DNA of 40,329 nucleotides. It comes from a virus. Below are positions 20,421 through 30,078 of the stretch, piece after piece. Each line of letters begins with the position of its first letter. Position 1 is the first letter of the stretch. A program made the position numbers and the translations under genes. The stretch lies in the IMG/VR virus record IMGVR_UViG_3300028925_015497, positions 1 through 40,329 of that record; one strand, written 5' to 3'. The notes below the pieces were generated by a model. It ran no database searches, was not told the DNA's origin, and was given only the letters and a program-made list of their open reading frames with translations.

Positions 20421-20450
20421 TTCAATATCCTTTCATAGTTCAAAAATAAA

Positions 20451-21350
20451 TCAGGCTTCTAACGCCGCTATCCGCTGCTCAAGTTCGTTCTGACGCCGCG
20501 CCTGGGCGGCCAGCAGGAACATCGTGAACTGACCCTCGCGCAGGCCGTATCGATCGCCCGCCTCTAGAGTTTTGCGGGTTTGACCGGTATCGACCATCTC
20601 TGTGCGCTCCGGCTCGATTTCTTCCCCGCTTTCATTGAGGACAGCGGGAATCAACCGCTCTTCAAAAACAGGTCCAAATTCATCGCCCCAGCTATCGTGG
20701 CATGCAAAGGCATAGCGATGCCATTCGTCCTCGCCCAGATGCTCATCGAGCATGGCAAAAACCCGTTGTGCGCGCGCGCCAAAATGCAGCCGCGCATCGC
20801 TGCCTTTTTCCGCAATCGAATCATTCCACTGATAAAAGCCCAGCTCATCTATGATTTTAAGGGCGGCGGCATATTCGGCATCAGACAGCCCGCCGCGCCA
20901 TGTTTTTTCGCGTTCATCCGAGGTGTTGATGGTGCCGGTGCCGGCATAAACTACGGACCAGCGGTTGGAGGCCGAACCGAGAGTGATGAAGTTGTCAACA
21001 CTGGGGCGGGGGATGATGCCGATCGTAAGATTATCGCTGCTTACCTCAATGCGCCCGCCGGCCGTGCCGGGAGCATCGACAAGGATAAGGCCCAGCCCGC
21101 CAAAGGATGCCAAAACGTCCGTGGCAAGATTGTCTCCGGATACACGCAGGCAGCTTGCGCCGCCGCTGACCTGGAGCTTGTGAGTCGGAGACGACGTACC
21201 AATACCGACATTGCCGGAGGCATCCTTCTTGACCAGTGCGGATCCTGGGATCTCCACACCAGCCCCCGCGGAAGTCCGCGCGAGGATCGTGTCGGCGTCC
21301 TCCAGAATACTCTGATCGGCATATGCTGCCCAATCTTGTTCTGCTGCCAT
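20451..21350 (-). CDS. Tail fibre with S74 intramolecular chaperone domain
   Basis: The protein has 299 residues. The N-terminal half has short repeated strands (SGNVGIGTSSPTHKLQVSGG, and ITLGSASNRWSVVYAGTG), typical of trimeric fibre heads. From about residue 140 it carries a peptidase S74 chaperone domain, TINTSDEREK, with the serine-lysine dyad that self-cleaves after trimer assembly. The C-terminal helix (RRQNELEQRIAALEA) would be part of the released chaperone. It probably contacts the host receptor. It is the last structural gene after the tail tip. Confidence 0.85.
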   Translation of the reverse strand: MAAEQDWAAYADQSILEDADTILARTSAGAGVEIPGSALVKKDASGNVGIGTSSPTHKLQVSGGASCLRVSGDNLATDVLASFGGLGLILVDAPGTAGGRIEVSSDNLTIGIIPRPSVDNFITLGSASNRWSVVYAGTGTINTSDEREKTWRGGLSDAEYAAALKIIDELGFYQWNDSIAEKGSDARLHFGARAQRVFAMLDEHLGEDEWHRYAFACHDSWGDEFGPVFEERLIPAVLNESGEEIEPERTEMVDTGQTRKTLEAGDRYGLREGQFTMFLLAAQARRQNELEQRIAALEA

Positions 21351-21363
21351 TTTGAAAAATCCT

Positions 21364-24300
21364 TTATGGTTGTTTGATGGTGAAGCCAGCGCCGAACCAG
21401 CTCAGCGTGCCGCTGCCCGCGGATCGCTTGGCAACCAGTCGCACGAAATAATCGGTCGATGCGGAAAGGCCGGTTTTTGTCGCCGCCGCGATCGCAACAT
21501 AACCGGGCTCTGGCTCGGTGCCCGCGACAGAGGGAAAGCCGCTTGTTTCGGCGGCAAAATCTGACCAGCTACTGCCATCCAGAGAATATTGTGCCTTGAT
21601 CACAGCAGTTCCGGCACCATTATAGCTGGCACTCGCGTAATAGCGCAGTTCGCCGCTGGCATTTGATTGCACCTTTGCGCCGGTATCTGTCACCTGCACA
21701 AACGCAAGCGCGGAAATATTTGTCCACTCGTCATCGATAAATTGCGACGATCCGGCAGCGCCGCCGGTGATCGCCGCCGCTTTTGTCCGGTTGACCAGTA
21801 TCGCCGCCTGATAGGTCACGCCGCCGTAAACCACATCAATAATGATTGCGCCGGCAACCGGCGCGGCGGTCAGATCTATCACACCAGTCGACGCGCCAAC
21901 CGTGATCGTCAGGCCGGCACTGACACTGTTCTGCGAGAAGCTGACGCCCGAGGTAAGCAGAACACCGCCCTTGCGGACCTTCACGGTGCGCGATTGCGGC
22001 AACGCCGAAGTAGTTTCGCCGCTGCTGTTGGCCTGGATGTCAAAGGGCGTCAGCGGGTCGATCGTGATCTGCGCGGTGGCCGTCACATCGGCAAAACTTT
22101 CGGGAGTCCCGTCGCCATTTACGCCGGACCATAGGGCAGTTTTTGCCGCCGCAACCACCGGCTGTTCCGCCTCTGCGGTCCATTTCAGCGCTGGCCGAAA
22201 CCCTCCCAGCGTGACCACCGTCGTGCCCAGGATGATCCCGGTCGAAGATACCCGGCGATAGATCGTGCCATTGGGTGTCAGCGCCCGCTGACCGACTTTC
22301 GGGTTCAGGGCGTCCGCAGCGGCAAGATCAGCGACGATCAAAAGCTGATCATCTTCGGACCATCGGATCGGGGCATCCCACGCGCCAATCAGCGTGCCGT
22401 CGAGCTCCTGTTTCGCGCGCGACATCCACAATGGCAATTCGCCCGCAGGAATATCGTCGTACCAGCCAACGGGAATGCCGTTGCCGGTCGGTGTCGCCGG
22501 CGTCGAGATTGATCGCAGGAAGACGAATTCGGTCAGCTTGCCATCGGTGCCGTCGACCCCGTCGACCCCGTCAGCGCCATTGGCGGCGATGATATTGGGC
22601 GATGACCATTCGCCGGTGCCGATCGTGTCGGTGGCACCGGCCCCCACCGCTGCGGCCGTGATCGCATAGATCGGATTGGTCCCTGCCGGGATCGATTGGG
22701 TCCAGCCATTGTTATGGCCGGTCAGAACCCCCGTGACGAACGTATAGGTCGATGTCACACTGGGCACAGCGGGTGCGCTGGCCGCGCGCTTGTAAAGAAA
22801 TACCGTCGCGGCATTCAATCCATCGGCACCGTCCGCCCCGGCTGCGCCCGTGGTGCCGTCCTGGACCAGTACCACCGGCGCGGCCCATTCGCCGGTCGCG
22901 ATCGTGTCACTCGGCCCGGTCGAGCTCGCCGAGGCAGTTGCGACGAAGAGCGGGTTGCTTCCCGCAGGAACGGTGGCGCTCCATCCATTGTTCAGGCCGG
23001 TGATTGCGCCGGTGGCAAAAGTGAATGTCGCGGTCGTACTAGGCACATCTGGTGCGCTGGCCGCGCGCTGGTAGATAAAGACCACCGCTGAATTGAGCCC
23101 CGCTGCGCCGTCCGCTCCATCGGCACCGTCTGCACCCGCTTCGCCCCGCTCTACCGTCAGTGCCCATTTCGTCCCGTCTGACGGAGCCACACCCGTGGTG
23201 TCGCCGGCCCCGATCCGGGTGTAATTATGCCCGGTGCCGCCGCTCGCCACGGTCCAGACAACGCTGTCGCCGGGGGCATATGACGTGCCGGCAGCGTAAT
23301 TGCCGCGCGGTCGGTTGCGGGTCGCACCGTCCTCGGGCTTGTTGGAACCGGTGACATTGTCGAAATCCACCACCGTCGGATCGCCGCGCCGTTCCCAGTC
23401 AGTATTGGCGTCCGTAGGTAACGAACCCGCGGCAGGCGAGGCCGCAATAAACCGCCATGTAGATCCGTCTTCCGTGCTGACCACGTCATCCAGGCGGTAC
23501 ACGCGATCGCCGGAATAGACGCCGCGGAAATTATACTGGTAGGCAATGTCGGCATCACCGTGGACAACCCACGTCTTTTCTGCCTCGGTGGCCAGTCGCC
23601 AGAACGGCGGATCGACCGGCAGCTGCTGGACATCGGCGACCGGCGGCAGCGCGCTGCCATCGGTGTTCAGGGTTTTCGTGGCGGCACCGATGCCGACCGG
23701 CGCCAGAAACAATTCCCCCATCCAGCTGACACCCGCCACCGCCTTTATGCTGGCAGCGATCGACTGGATCAGCTCGCGGGCCGTGATCTGATCCGTGATC
23801 GCGACGGACAGGTTATACGGGCGACTGACATTGATCGCCGCCAGCGAAGTGGACGAAACCACGCCGCCAGCCATGTTGGCGATTCTGGCAACAATCTCGC
23901 CCGGCAGGCGCGCCCATCCATTGACCTTGTCGCCACTGACATGAAAGCTGACCTGGCCATCCGGCGGCGCACCCAGCCTGACCAGGCCCAGCGCCAGGCA
24001 AGTCGCCCAGCTTCCATTGGCGATGGTCGCGGCCAGCAGGGCCGCAAGGCTCGCATGATCGCCCGAGGATGGGCCGAGACTCGACAGCCGGTCATAGACG
24101 GCCTCGACGGCCTGAATGGTGCCATAGGCGGACAGTTGATAGACGTTGTCCACCGCATCGACCAGCACGCCGGGCGCAAACCGCGGGGATCCCAGCAGCA
24201 ACGGCTTGACCGAACCTTCCAGTTCATCAGGTCCCTCGACACCGCCGGTACCGGCATAGGTCTCCAGCAGAGGTTCATCCAGCCAGCGCGAATCGCTTTC

Positions 24301-24753
24301 GAACTCGATATCGGCAACCCCGCCCGAAAATCTGGGCTGGGAACGGACCCTGCCGGAAAATATCTGGGTCAGTCCCGACAGCTGCCCCTTTGCCAACACG
24401 GGACGCTTGCCATCCAGGACGACAATATTTCCGCCCAGCAGGATCGGCCGCGCGAATTCATAGTCAATCAGGTCTGCCTGATAGATGGAAATGGCCGCAT
24501 CGGACCAGATTGCAGACGACATCGTGGGCAGCGCCTGCATCGATACTGAAAAACTTCCGCCGGATGTCGTGATGTCTCCACGAAATCCGCCGTCGAAAAA
24601 ATCATAACCCAGGGTCGGCAGCTTCGCTATGGCCGGCCACCATGCATTTTGATCATGGTGGCACAGCCCCGCGTCATCATGGCTCGCAAAGCGCAGGGTC
24701 AGCGGATCACCTACGCCATCGCGGGCGCTTACCTCGATCAGATAGCCTTTCAT
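21364..24753 (-). CDS. Large tail tip/fibre protein with collagen-like modules
   Basis: The protein has 1129 residues. The N-terminal 370 residues look like a central baseplate or tail-tip hub domain (for example VSARDGVGDPLTLRFASHDD and the RDGVGD-type turn). From about residue 540 there are three tandem modules of about 90 residues, each opening with a collagen-like G-A-D or G-V-D stretch (near 538, 631 and 721) and continuing with an immunoglobulin-like or carbohydrate-binding-like strand set (FVFL, GWSATVPAG, DTIATGEW). The C-terminal part is beta-rich (GAKVQSNASGELRYYASASY). It probably makes the tail spike or side fibre used for adsorption. Confidence 0.78.
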   Translation of the reverse strand: MKGYLIEVSARDGVGDPLTLRFASHDDAGLCHHDQNAWWPAIAKLPTLGYDFFDGGFRGDITTSGGSFSVSMQALPTMSSAIWSDAAISIYQADLIDYEFARPILLGGNIVVLDGKRPVLAKGQLSGLTQIFSGRVRSQPRFSGGVADIEFESDSRWLDEPLLETYAGTGGVEGPDELEGSVKPLLLGSPRFAPGVLVDAVDNVYQLSAYGTIQAVEAVYDRLSSLGPSSGDHASLAALLAATIANGSWATCLALGLVRLGAPPDGQVSFHVSGDKVNGWARLPGEIVARIANMAGGVVSSTSLAAINVSRPYNLSVAITDQITARELIQSIAASIKAVAGVSWMGELFLAPVGIGAATKTLNTDGSALPPVADVQQLPVDPPFWRLATEAEKTWVVHGDADIAYQYNFRGVYSGDRVYRLDDVVSTEDGSTWRFIAASPAAGSLPTDANTDWERRGDPTVVDFDNVTGSNKPEDGATRNRPRGNYAAGTSYAPGDSVVWTVASGGTGHNYTRIGAGDTTGVAPSDGTKWALTVERGEAGADGADGADGAAGLNSAVVFIYQRAASAPDVPSTTATFTFATGAITGLNNGWSATVPAGSNPLFVATASASSTGPSDTIATGEWAAPVVLVQDGTTGAAGADGADGLNAATVFLYKRAASAPAVPSVTSTYTFVTGVLTGHNNGWTQSIPAGTNPIYAITAAAVGAGATDTIGTGEWSSPNIIAANGADGVDGVDGTDGKLTEFVFLRSISTPATPTGNGIPVGWYDDIPAGELPLWMSRAKQELDGTLIGAWDAPIRWSEDDQLLIVADLAAADALNPKVGQRALTPNGTIYRRVSSTGIILGTTVVTLGGFRPALKWTAEAEQPVVAAAKTALWSGVNGDGTPESFADVTATAQITIDPLTPFDIQANSSGETTSALPQSRTVKVRKGGVLLTSGVSFSQNSVSAGLTITVGASTGVIDLTAAPVAGAIIIDVVYGGVTYQAAILVNRTKAAAITGGAAGSSQFIDDEWTNISALAFVQVTDTGAKVQSNASGELRYYASASYNGAGTAVIKAQYSLDGSSWSDFAAETSGFPSVAGTEPEPGYVAIAAATKTGLSASTDYFVRLVAKRSAGSGTLSWFGAGFTIKQP

Positions 24754-24757
24754 GAAA

Positions 24758-25555
24758 TCAGTCGATCGACACTAGGTTGATCTGAGCCTGGAAACCGTTG
24801 GCGCGCGCCCACACCGTGCCGATATTGCCGACCAGGAAGCCGAAATATATCCGGGACTGGCGCTGCGCATCGGTCTCGGGATCGGTAACGATCAGTATCG
24901 GCATATCGTTGCCGGATGCTTCAAGCAGCGGCTGTACCTTCTCTTCAACCTCATCCCTGTGGACATGGCCAAAACTGATCCCGAGTGCCCGTAGCTTCTT
25001 GCCCATCCGGCGCAGCGGAACACCGTTGACGGAAAAGTCGACATTGCCCAGCGCATTGACGCCGAACGCCGCTCCGAAGGAAAAATTGCGCTCCATCTGG
25101 ATTTTCTTGCCAATTACAATCCGCCCGATGGTAGCCGGAAAGCTGCCCAATGATGCGATAGTAAAGCGCACATAGCGACCCGCAGCAGGCGCGCCGGGCG
25201 GCGCCTGCCAGAAAGCCTTGCTTCTGCCATTGCGCGGGGATGCCGTGCCGGCAAGAAATGTCTCGACGCTGCCAGACCATGCGCCGGCAAATCCGGAACC
25301 CTGGGCAGCGGTGGCAATTTCCACCTTCAGCGTCCACGAAGCATAGGCGCCGACGCATCCCAGCAGACAGGCCGTGTCAAAGGCGACATCGTCCCCCAGA
25401 TCGACGGTCACAGTGACACTGGTGAGCCCGCTGGCCGATTTCCAGACCACGCCGATGAAATCATTGTCGCAATTCTGGGCATCATATCCGGCTGCGGTGC
25501 TGCTGGCACTTATCGCCGGCATCGCCAGAGGCTCCACCATCAGGGCATTGGTCAT
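24758..25555 (-). CDS. Tail protein, probable distal tail component
   Basis: The protein has 265 residues. It is beta-rich with segments TVTVDLGDDVAFDTACLLG and YVRFTIASLG that recall a discoidin-like or galactose-binding jelly roll. The C-terminal half carries FGFLVGNIGTVWARANGF. It lies between a small tail gene and the large tail tip, in the position of a distal tail or baseplate protein. The start overlaps the upstream stop by one base (TGATG). Confidence 0.62.
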   Translation of the reverse strand: MTNALMVEPLAMPAISASSTAAGYDAQNCDNDFIGVVWKSASGLTSVTVTVDLGDDVAFDTACLLGCVGAYASWTLKVEIATAAQGSGFAGAWSGSVETFLAGTASPRNGRSKAFWQAPPGAPAAGRYVRFTIASLGSFPATIGRIVIGKKIQMERNFSFGAAFGVNALGNVDFSVNGVPLRRMGKKLRALGISFGHVHRDEVEEKVQPLLEASGNDMPILIVTDPETDAQRQSRIYFGFLVGNIGTVWARANGFQAQINLVSID

Positions 25556-25920
25556 CAGCCGAATAACTCCATGTCAGTAGTTTCGCTTTCCAGGTCAACT
25601 ATGATCCGCGACAGCACGCAATCCGCATTCACCTGCTGCTCCAGGTCACTCAGAAAATAGGTGGGTACACCGTCATTGACCGGGTCCAATATGATCAGGT
25701 CCTGGGCCCGTACAGCGAACCGCCGGCGGGCGACACCCGTCAACGATCCCTCTATGTTAAGAGCCGCCATCGCGTCCGACTGGCTGTCGAAATATCCGGT
25801 TGACGGTGAAGCCAGATTGTCTCGTGCGCCGGGATAGTCCGCCTTCACCGCCAAATCCTCCCGCTTGACGATGCGCGCAGGCCGCCGGGCGGCAACGATA
25901 TCGGAGGCAATGGCTGTCAT
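25555..25920 (-). CDS. Small tail protein after tape measure
   Basis: The protein has 121 residues. No family is recognised. Alternating strands (RRFAVRAQDLIILDPVNDG, VPTYFLSDLEQQVNADCVL) suggest a small tail fold. It overlaps the tape measure gene by 4 bases, the usual place of a tail assembly or tip-linking protein in siphophages. Confidence 0.55.
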   Translation of the reverse strand: MTAIASDIVAARRPARIVKREDLAVKADYPGARDNLASPSTGYFDSQSDAMAALNIEGSLTGVARRRFAVRAQDLIILDPVNDGVPTYFLSDLEQQVNADCVLSRIIVDLESETTDMELFG

Positions 25921-28900
25921 TTGAGGTCCGTATAGTTTCGGGGGCCGAAGCTTCCGTTGCCGCCGCCGCCAGCGACCAATCGCGCGATATTAGTATTGAT
26001 ATTGTTCAAAATATCCGTGTGATCGGTCAGTATGTTGGCGGTCGCCTCGGTGAACGGATCGCGGTTGTCGGCGCTGATCGGCACCGCATTGTCGATCAGC
26101 GAAATCGCGCTGTTGGTCAGGTCCCTGATCCGGTCGAACTGGGTAAAGAACCCGCTGCCGCTGGCATCGATCTGGCGGGAGATATTGAGCAGCAGCGATC
26201 CGCTGTCCTGGAACCCGCTCTGGTCGATTTTCTGGGAGGCAATGCGCGCAGCTGTTTCTGCCGCCGCGATATCGCTGGTACTGGCACCGGACTGCTTCAG
26301 CCGGTCGAGTTCCGCCTTGGCGGCCTCTGCCTCCCTGATCTGCGCGATATAGGGTGCCAGGGCGGCCTCTGCCTCCTGCTGCTGCTGGCGCAGCGACAGC
26401 GGGCTCCCCGACCCGGCATTCAGCGACAGCAGGAAATCCTTCAGGGTATCACTGGCACCGCCAACCGCGGCAATGGCATCCGCCTTTTCCAGTTCCCACA
26501 GCTGCTGGGCCTGGGCAATCTGCTCCGCACTGGCCCCGCCTTCGCGCAGCACCTCGGCAAGCCGCTCGAACTTGTCGTTGATCTGGTCCAGCGCATAGCC
26601 GACCGGATCAAGGCGCTGCTGCAGCAATTTGGGCAGTTCCTCGATCATCAGCGCCTTTTCAAGAGCGGTTTCCAGATCCTGCCCGGACTGCAATATCCTT
26701 TGCGATGCGTCCGAAATGCCTTTCAGGACACCGTCACGCAACGCATCCAGCGTGGCAATCCGCAAGGCCTCTTCCGGATCCTTGCCGTCGTAGAGAAAGC
26801 CGGACGTATTCTTGCGGCCCGTGTCGGTGCCGGCGCTTCCGGCAACCCGGAAATAATCTTCACGCTGGCCGATGGAAACGCTGAATGCTCCGGTTTCCGC
26901 GCCAAGCGCCTTCGCGATCGCGCGCAGATTATCCTGCAGTTGCCCGGTGATCCCGCCCAGATTGTCACGGACCTCTGACTTGTTGGTGCTGATTCCGGCT
27001 GCTTCGTCCAGGCTGGTCACACCCGCCTGGCCGGCAGGGCGTTTTTTGAACAGGCCGCCGATGATCCCGCCGAGCGCGCCGAAAATGCCGCCCGCCGTCT
27101 TGCTGTATTTCAGGCCCAGAAGACTGGATATGCCCTGCCCGATGGTATCGGAAATTGCCACGGCGCCGGCGTAAAGACCGGCAGCGCCGGGCAAGCCACC
27201 ACCCAGCCCGCCGAGACCACCAGAACCGCCGGATTGCAGAGGGCTTCCGGACAGAAGCCCGTCCTTGCCCAGAGCAATGCTTGCCGGGTCCCACATTCCG
27301 CCAGGCGCGCCATTGTCGTTCGCCGCTCCGCCGCCAAAAAGGCCACCACCGCTAATGGCCCCGAAAAGGCTTCCCAGCGGGGACCCGCCACCGGGGAATG
27401 GCCCGCCCAGAACATTGCCTGCGATATTGCCCAAGGACGTGTCCTGCCCGGTGATCAGCGCCAGTGTCCACTTCGCCGCGATATCGGAAATAACGCCCAG
27501 TCCCTGCCGCTTGAAATCCTTCCAGATATTGCCGGTGTTCCCCGAGAACAGGTCAAAATAGAAATCGGAGATATCGAGCAGCTGCTCTTCCTGAATCCGC
27601 CGCTGTTTCTCGGCAAGGCGCTTCTGCGACTCCAGGATTTGCTTTTCGGCCTCTGCAACGGATTCGTTGAAATTGGTTTCCTGCAGATCATACCATTTGT
27701 CCAGGCTGGCCTGTTCGGCCATCTGCTTGGTCAGTTCAAGATTGTCGAGCAGCTGCTGGCCCTCGGCGACCGTGATCCGGTACCGCTCCGCCACTGCCTC
27801 GGCCGACTGGCCGATCAGGGTCGGGAACTGGCGCTCGATGTCCAGATGCTTTTTAGCGACCTCGGCGGCATATTCGCCCTTGGTCCGCCGGATTTCCTCG
27901 ATTGCGGCAGCATCTTCCAGGGTCTCGACCTGACGGTCCAGCGATTCCTCGAGACGCTCATATTCCTTCTGCAGCGCCTTGGCGGCCCGTTCCTGCTCAC
28001 GCTGCTCGGCGGACTTGCCCGGCTTCCGTCCGCCGCCGCCACCTCTACTTTTTGGCGGATTGATGGGTCTATTGTAGCCTGGAGATTCGGGGTCTTGGTT
28101 GGCCTTGGGCCTGCGCGCGCCCGCGCGAACGGACCCGGCAAATTCGGTCAGGCTACCATATGGGCCCAGGAATTTGCTTCCAAAGGCTGGATCCTGATCG
28201 CGGCTGATAACACTAAACAATGGTTCGTTCGCGAACGTCTTGATGGCAGTCGCGAATTCTGCCGCGGCCTCAATAGACTTGGCCGCCAATGTGCCGAGTG
28301 CGTCGGCGAGGAACAGGATACCCTCGGCATTACCCGCAACTGCACCGGCAATATTGACCGACAATATGCGCTGCATTTCGTCGAGCTTGGCATTGGTATC
28401 CTGAAGATTCTTGATTTCCTCTTCAGACAAAACGCCGTTCATGTCGTGGAGCCGGTCGGTCAGTTCGGATACCCCATCGGCGCCAAGCGCCAGAATGGGC
28501 TCCATCTTCTGATATTCTTCACCCAGCAGTTGCGTCCCGATCCGCGCCCGCTCGGACGGATCCTCGATCGCACCGAGGGTCTTGATGATATCCTGGAATA
28601 CCTGGTCTGTGGTGCGGCCGCGGCCCTCGGCATCCGTCAGGGAAACACCCAGCTCGGAAAATCCCTCGGTAAATTTCTTGTTGCCGTCGGCGGCCTCGCC
28701 AATGGTCAAGGTCAGCTTCTGTAATGTGCCCTCCAGCTCATTCTGGGAAACACCGACCTGCTCCGCAACATACTGATATTCCTGCAGCGCCTCTGTACCG
28801 ATCCCGATCTGCTGCGCGGAGGTCGCGATATTTGCCCCCAATTCGACAGAATCATTGACCGCCTTGACAAGCAGGGTGAATGCCGCGGCGCCCGCTGCGG

Positions 28901-29066
28901 CAAAGGCCGCGTACTTGGCGCTGAACCCCTTCGCCATGCGAGACCCGGCATCTTCACCAGCCCTCTCCGCTTCATCGCCGACACCGGAAAAGGCATCCTT
29001 GACGCCCGCGCTGAATTCCTCGCCTTTCAGGCGGAGGCGGACAAGAATATCACTTTCACCGGCCAC
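25917..29066 (-). CDS. Tail tape measure protein
   Basis: The protein has 1049 residues. It has the helical, alanine-rich N-terminus of tape measures (LRLKGEEFSAGVKDAFSGVG), an internal hydrophobic stretch (AAFAAAGAAAFTLLVKAVN), a long coiled-coil region (REQERAAKALQKEYERLEES) and glycine-rich segments (GGGLFGGGAAND, then SGGSGGLGGLGGGLPGAA). The C-terminal part is predicted helical. Length sets tail length; at the usual 1.5 Å per residue it corresponds to a tail of about 150 nm. It lies upstream of the small tail genes and downstream of the inserted plus-strand gene. Confidence 0.88.
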   Translation of the reverse strand: MAGESDILVRLRLKGEEFSAGVKDAFSGVGDEAERAGEDAGSRMAKGFSAKYAAFAAAGAAAFTLLVKAVNDSVELGANIATSAQQIGIGTEALQEYQYVAEQVGVSQNELEGTLQKLTLTIGEAADGNKKFTEGFSELGVSLTDAEGRGRTTDQVFQDIIKTLGAIEDPSERARIGTQLLGEEYQKMEPILALGADGVSELTDRLHDMNGVLSEEEIKNLQDTNAKLDEMQRILSVNIAGAVAGNAEGILFLADALGTLAAKSIEAAAEFATAIKTFANEPLFSVISRDQDPAFGSKFLGPYGSLTEFAGSVRAGARRPKANQDPESPGYNRPINPPKSRGGGGGRKPGKSAEQREQERAAKALQKEYERLEESLDRQVETLEDAAAIEEIRRTKGEYAAEVAKKHLDIERQFPTLIGQSAEAVAERYRITVAEGQQLLDNLELTKQMAEQASLDKWYDLQETNFNESVAEAEKQILESQKRLAEKQRRIQEEQLLDISDFYFDLFSGNTGNIWKDFKRQGLGVISDIAAKWTLALITGQDTSLGNIAGNVLGGPFPGGGSPLGSLFGAISGGGLFGGGAANDNGAPGGMWDPASIALGKDGLLSGSPLQSGGSGGLGGLGGGLPGAAGLYAGAVAISDTIGQGISSLLGLKYSKTAGGIFGALGGIIGGLFKKRPAGQAGVTSLDEAAGISTNKSEVRDNLGGITGQLQDNLRAIAKALGAETGAFSVSIGQREDYFRVAGSAGTDTGRKNTSGFLYDGKDPEEALRIATLDALRDGVLKGISDASQRILQSGQDLETALEKALMIEELPKLLQQRLDPVGYALDQINDKFERLAEVLREGGASAEQIAQAQQLWELEKADAIAAVGGASDTLKDFLLSLNAGSGSPLSLRQQQQEAEAALAPYIAQIREAEAAKAELDRLKQSGASTSDIAAAETAARIASQKIDQSGFQDSGSLLLNISRQIDASGSGFFTQFDRIRDLTNSAISLIDNAVPISADNRDPFTEATANILTDHTDILNNINTNIARLVAGGGGNGSFGPRNYTDLK

Positions 29067-29103
29067 GCCTGTTCTCCAAACAAAAATAATAAAGTGCTGC
29101 GCA

Positions 29104-29135
29104 TTGACACTCTTGCGCCGACTGAAACCTAGATA
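29104..29135 (+). promoter_or_regulatory. Possible promoter of the inserted plus-strand gene
   Basis: A perfect TTGACA lies at 29104-29109. The best -10 is weak (CTAGAT/TAGATA at about 29129-29135, spacer 19-20). It lies in the 144-base gap between the tape measure start and the small gene, on the strand opposite to the late operon. Confidence 0.4.
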
Positions 29136-29170
29136 TCACTGCAATCCAGTGCTATACCGCTGCCGGAAGA

Positions 29171-29192
29171 CATCTGATGCGAAGATCAGATG
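29171..29192. other. Perfect hairpin upstream of the inserted gene
   Basis: CATCTGAT, loop GCGAAG and ATCAGATG form an 8-bp perfect inverted repeat without a U-tract. It lies between the plus-strand TTGACA and the start at 29210, so it would be in the leader of that transcript. It could control translation or bind a regulator. Confidence 0.5.
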
Positions 29193-29209
29193 ACAACTGG
29201 AGTAATCAA

Positions 29210-29401
29210 ATGAAAACGATCGCCAATATTCTCGATGCAGTCGCGATTGTGTTTGCCTTGATAGGCTTTGTTCTTTTCATATATGCGTTTCTTGGTTCTG
29301 CCGGAGGGCAGGCACAAATTGGCACGGTCATTTTTGCCATCGGTTTTGCCGTAATACCTTATTGCATCAGCAACATTTTTCGCCGCGCAACTTCGGCCTA
29401 A
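29210..29401 (+). CDS. Small membrane protein, candidate moron
   Basis: The protein has 63 residues from the ATG at 29210 with GGAG ten bases upstream. Two hydrophobic segments (AVAIVFALIGFVLFIYAF and IGTVIFAIGFAVIPYCISNI) form a small membrane protein. It is the only plus-strand gene inside the 20-kb minus-strand structural operon. Its stop overlaps that of the minus-strand gene at 29398 by 4 bases. The opposite orientation and its own TTGACA box suggest a recently inserted accessory gene, possibly for exclusion or host fitness. Confidence 0.6.
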   Translation: MKTIANILDAVAIVFALIGFVLFIYAFLGSAGGQAQIGTVIFAIGFAVIPYCISNIFRRATSA

Positions 29402-30078
29402 CTCCGCGCACCAATCCGCTTTCTAAAATTCGTCACCAGATCGGCCCGTGCCCGCACGATCGCGGGATACAGGCTGACGCTGTTCGCGTGATCCTGATCG
29501 GTCAGCAGCGCGAATATCGGCACCGTCGCCCGCTTCAAATTCTGTCCGCCACGCTGCTTTGCGCGCAGCCTGGACGGTGATACCGGCATGAAGGCACCGG
29601 TCGATGTCACTGCCCCGTCCGCGACCAGCAGAGGCGTCTTGCCAGGCTTGAACAGGGGGCGCAGCTTCACGCCGTTCATGCCCTCCCACTGGCGAGGAGT
29701 GATGTTCCGGCCCCGCGACGTATTGACCGCGGCATCCAGCGGCACCGCCAGATATTTGCCGCGCTTTGCCCGGTTGACGCCCGGCGTCGTGAAATAGAGC
29801 ACCATGCCGCGCGACCGGTTGCCACCGTTGATGAACACCGTGCCGACCGGGTCATAGGCCCCGATATCGGCCTTGGGAAAGGCGGTGGACTTCCATGCCC
29901 GCCACGCCTTGCCCTTTACCTTCGCCCGGGTCAGAGCCTCGAATTCCCGCTCCAGGCCGCGCGTGGTCGCCTTCACCGCCCGGACACCGGATTTCAGCAC
30001 AAAGCTGACAATTTCCCGCTCTACCTCGGTCAGTTGCTGTTCGTCGATCTCGATCTCGACCCGCGGCTTATTCGACAT
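29398..30078 (-). CDS. DUF6441-like tail-associated protein
   Basis: The protein has 226 residues from the ATG at 30078. The family-like features are an N-terminal charged helix (IDEQQLTEVEREIVSFVLKS), the AWKSTAFPKADIGAYDP segment, the VFINGG turn and KYLAVPLDAAV. DUF6441 proteins are phage-encoded and often lie between the tail chaperone and the tape measure, as here, but their role is unknown. Its start overlaps the end of the frameshifted chaperone extension by 11 bases. Confidence 0.66.
   Translation of the reverse strand: MSNKPRVEIEIDEQQLTEVEREIVSFVLKSGVRAVKATTRGLEREFEALTRAKVKGKAWRAWKSTAFPKADIGAYDPVGTVFINGGNRSRGMVLYFTTPGVNRAKRGKYLAVPLDAAVNTSRGRNITPRQWEGMNGVKLRPLFKPGKTPLLVADGAVTSTGAFMPVSPSRLRAKQRGGQNLKRATVPIFALLTDQDHANSVSLYPAIVRARADLVTNFRKRIGARS

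Noticed and set aside
20246-20443. Open frame of 65 residues (minus) over the small membrane gene
   Set aside because: It is tryptophan- and arginine-rich with improbable composition. The alternative frame at 20268-20420 has a ribosome binding site and a clear membrane helix.
21364-24753. Variable repeat of a diversity-generating retroelement in the tail tip gene
   Set aside because: No reverse transcriptase gene or template repeat is present anywhere in the window; the repeats are tandem collagen-like modules.
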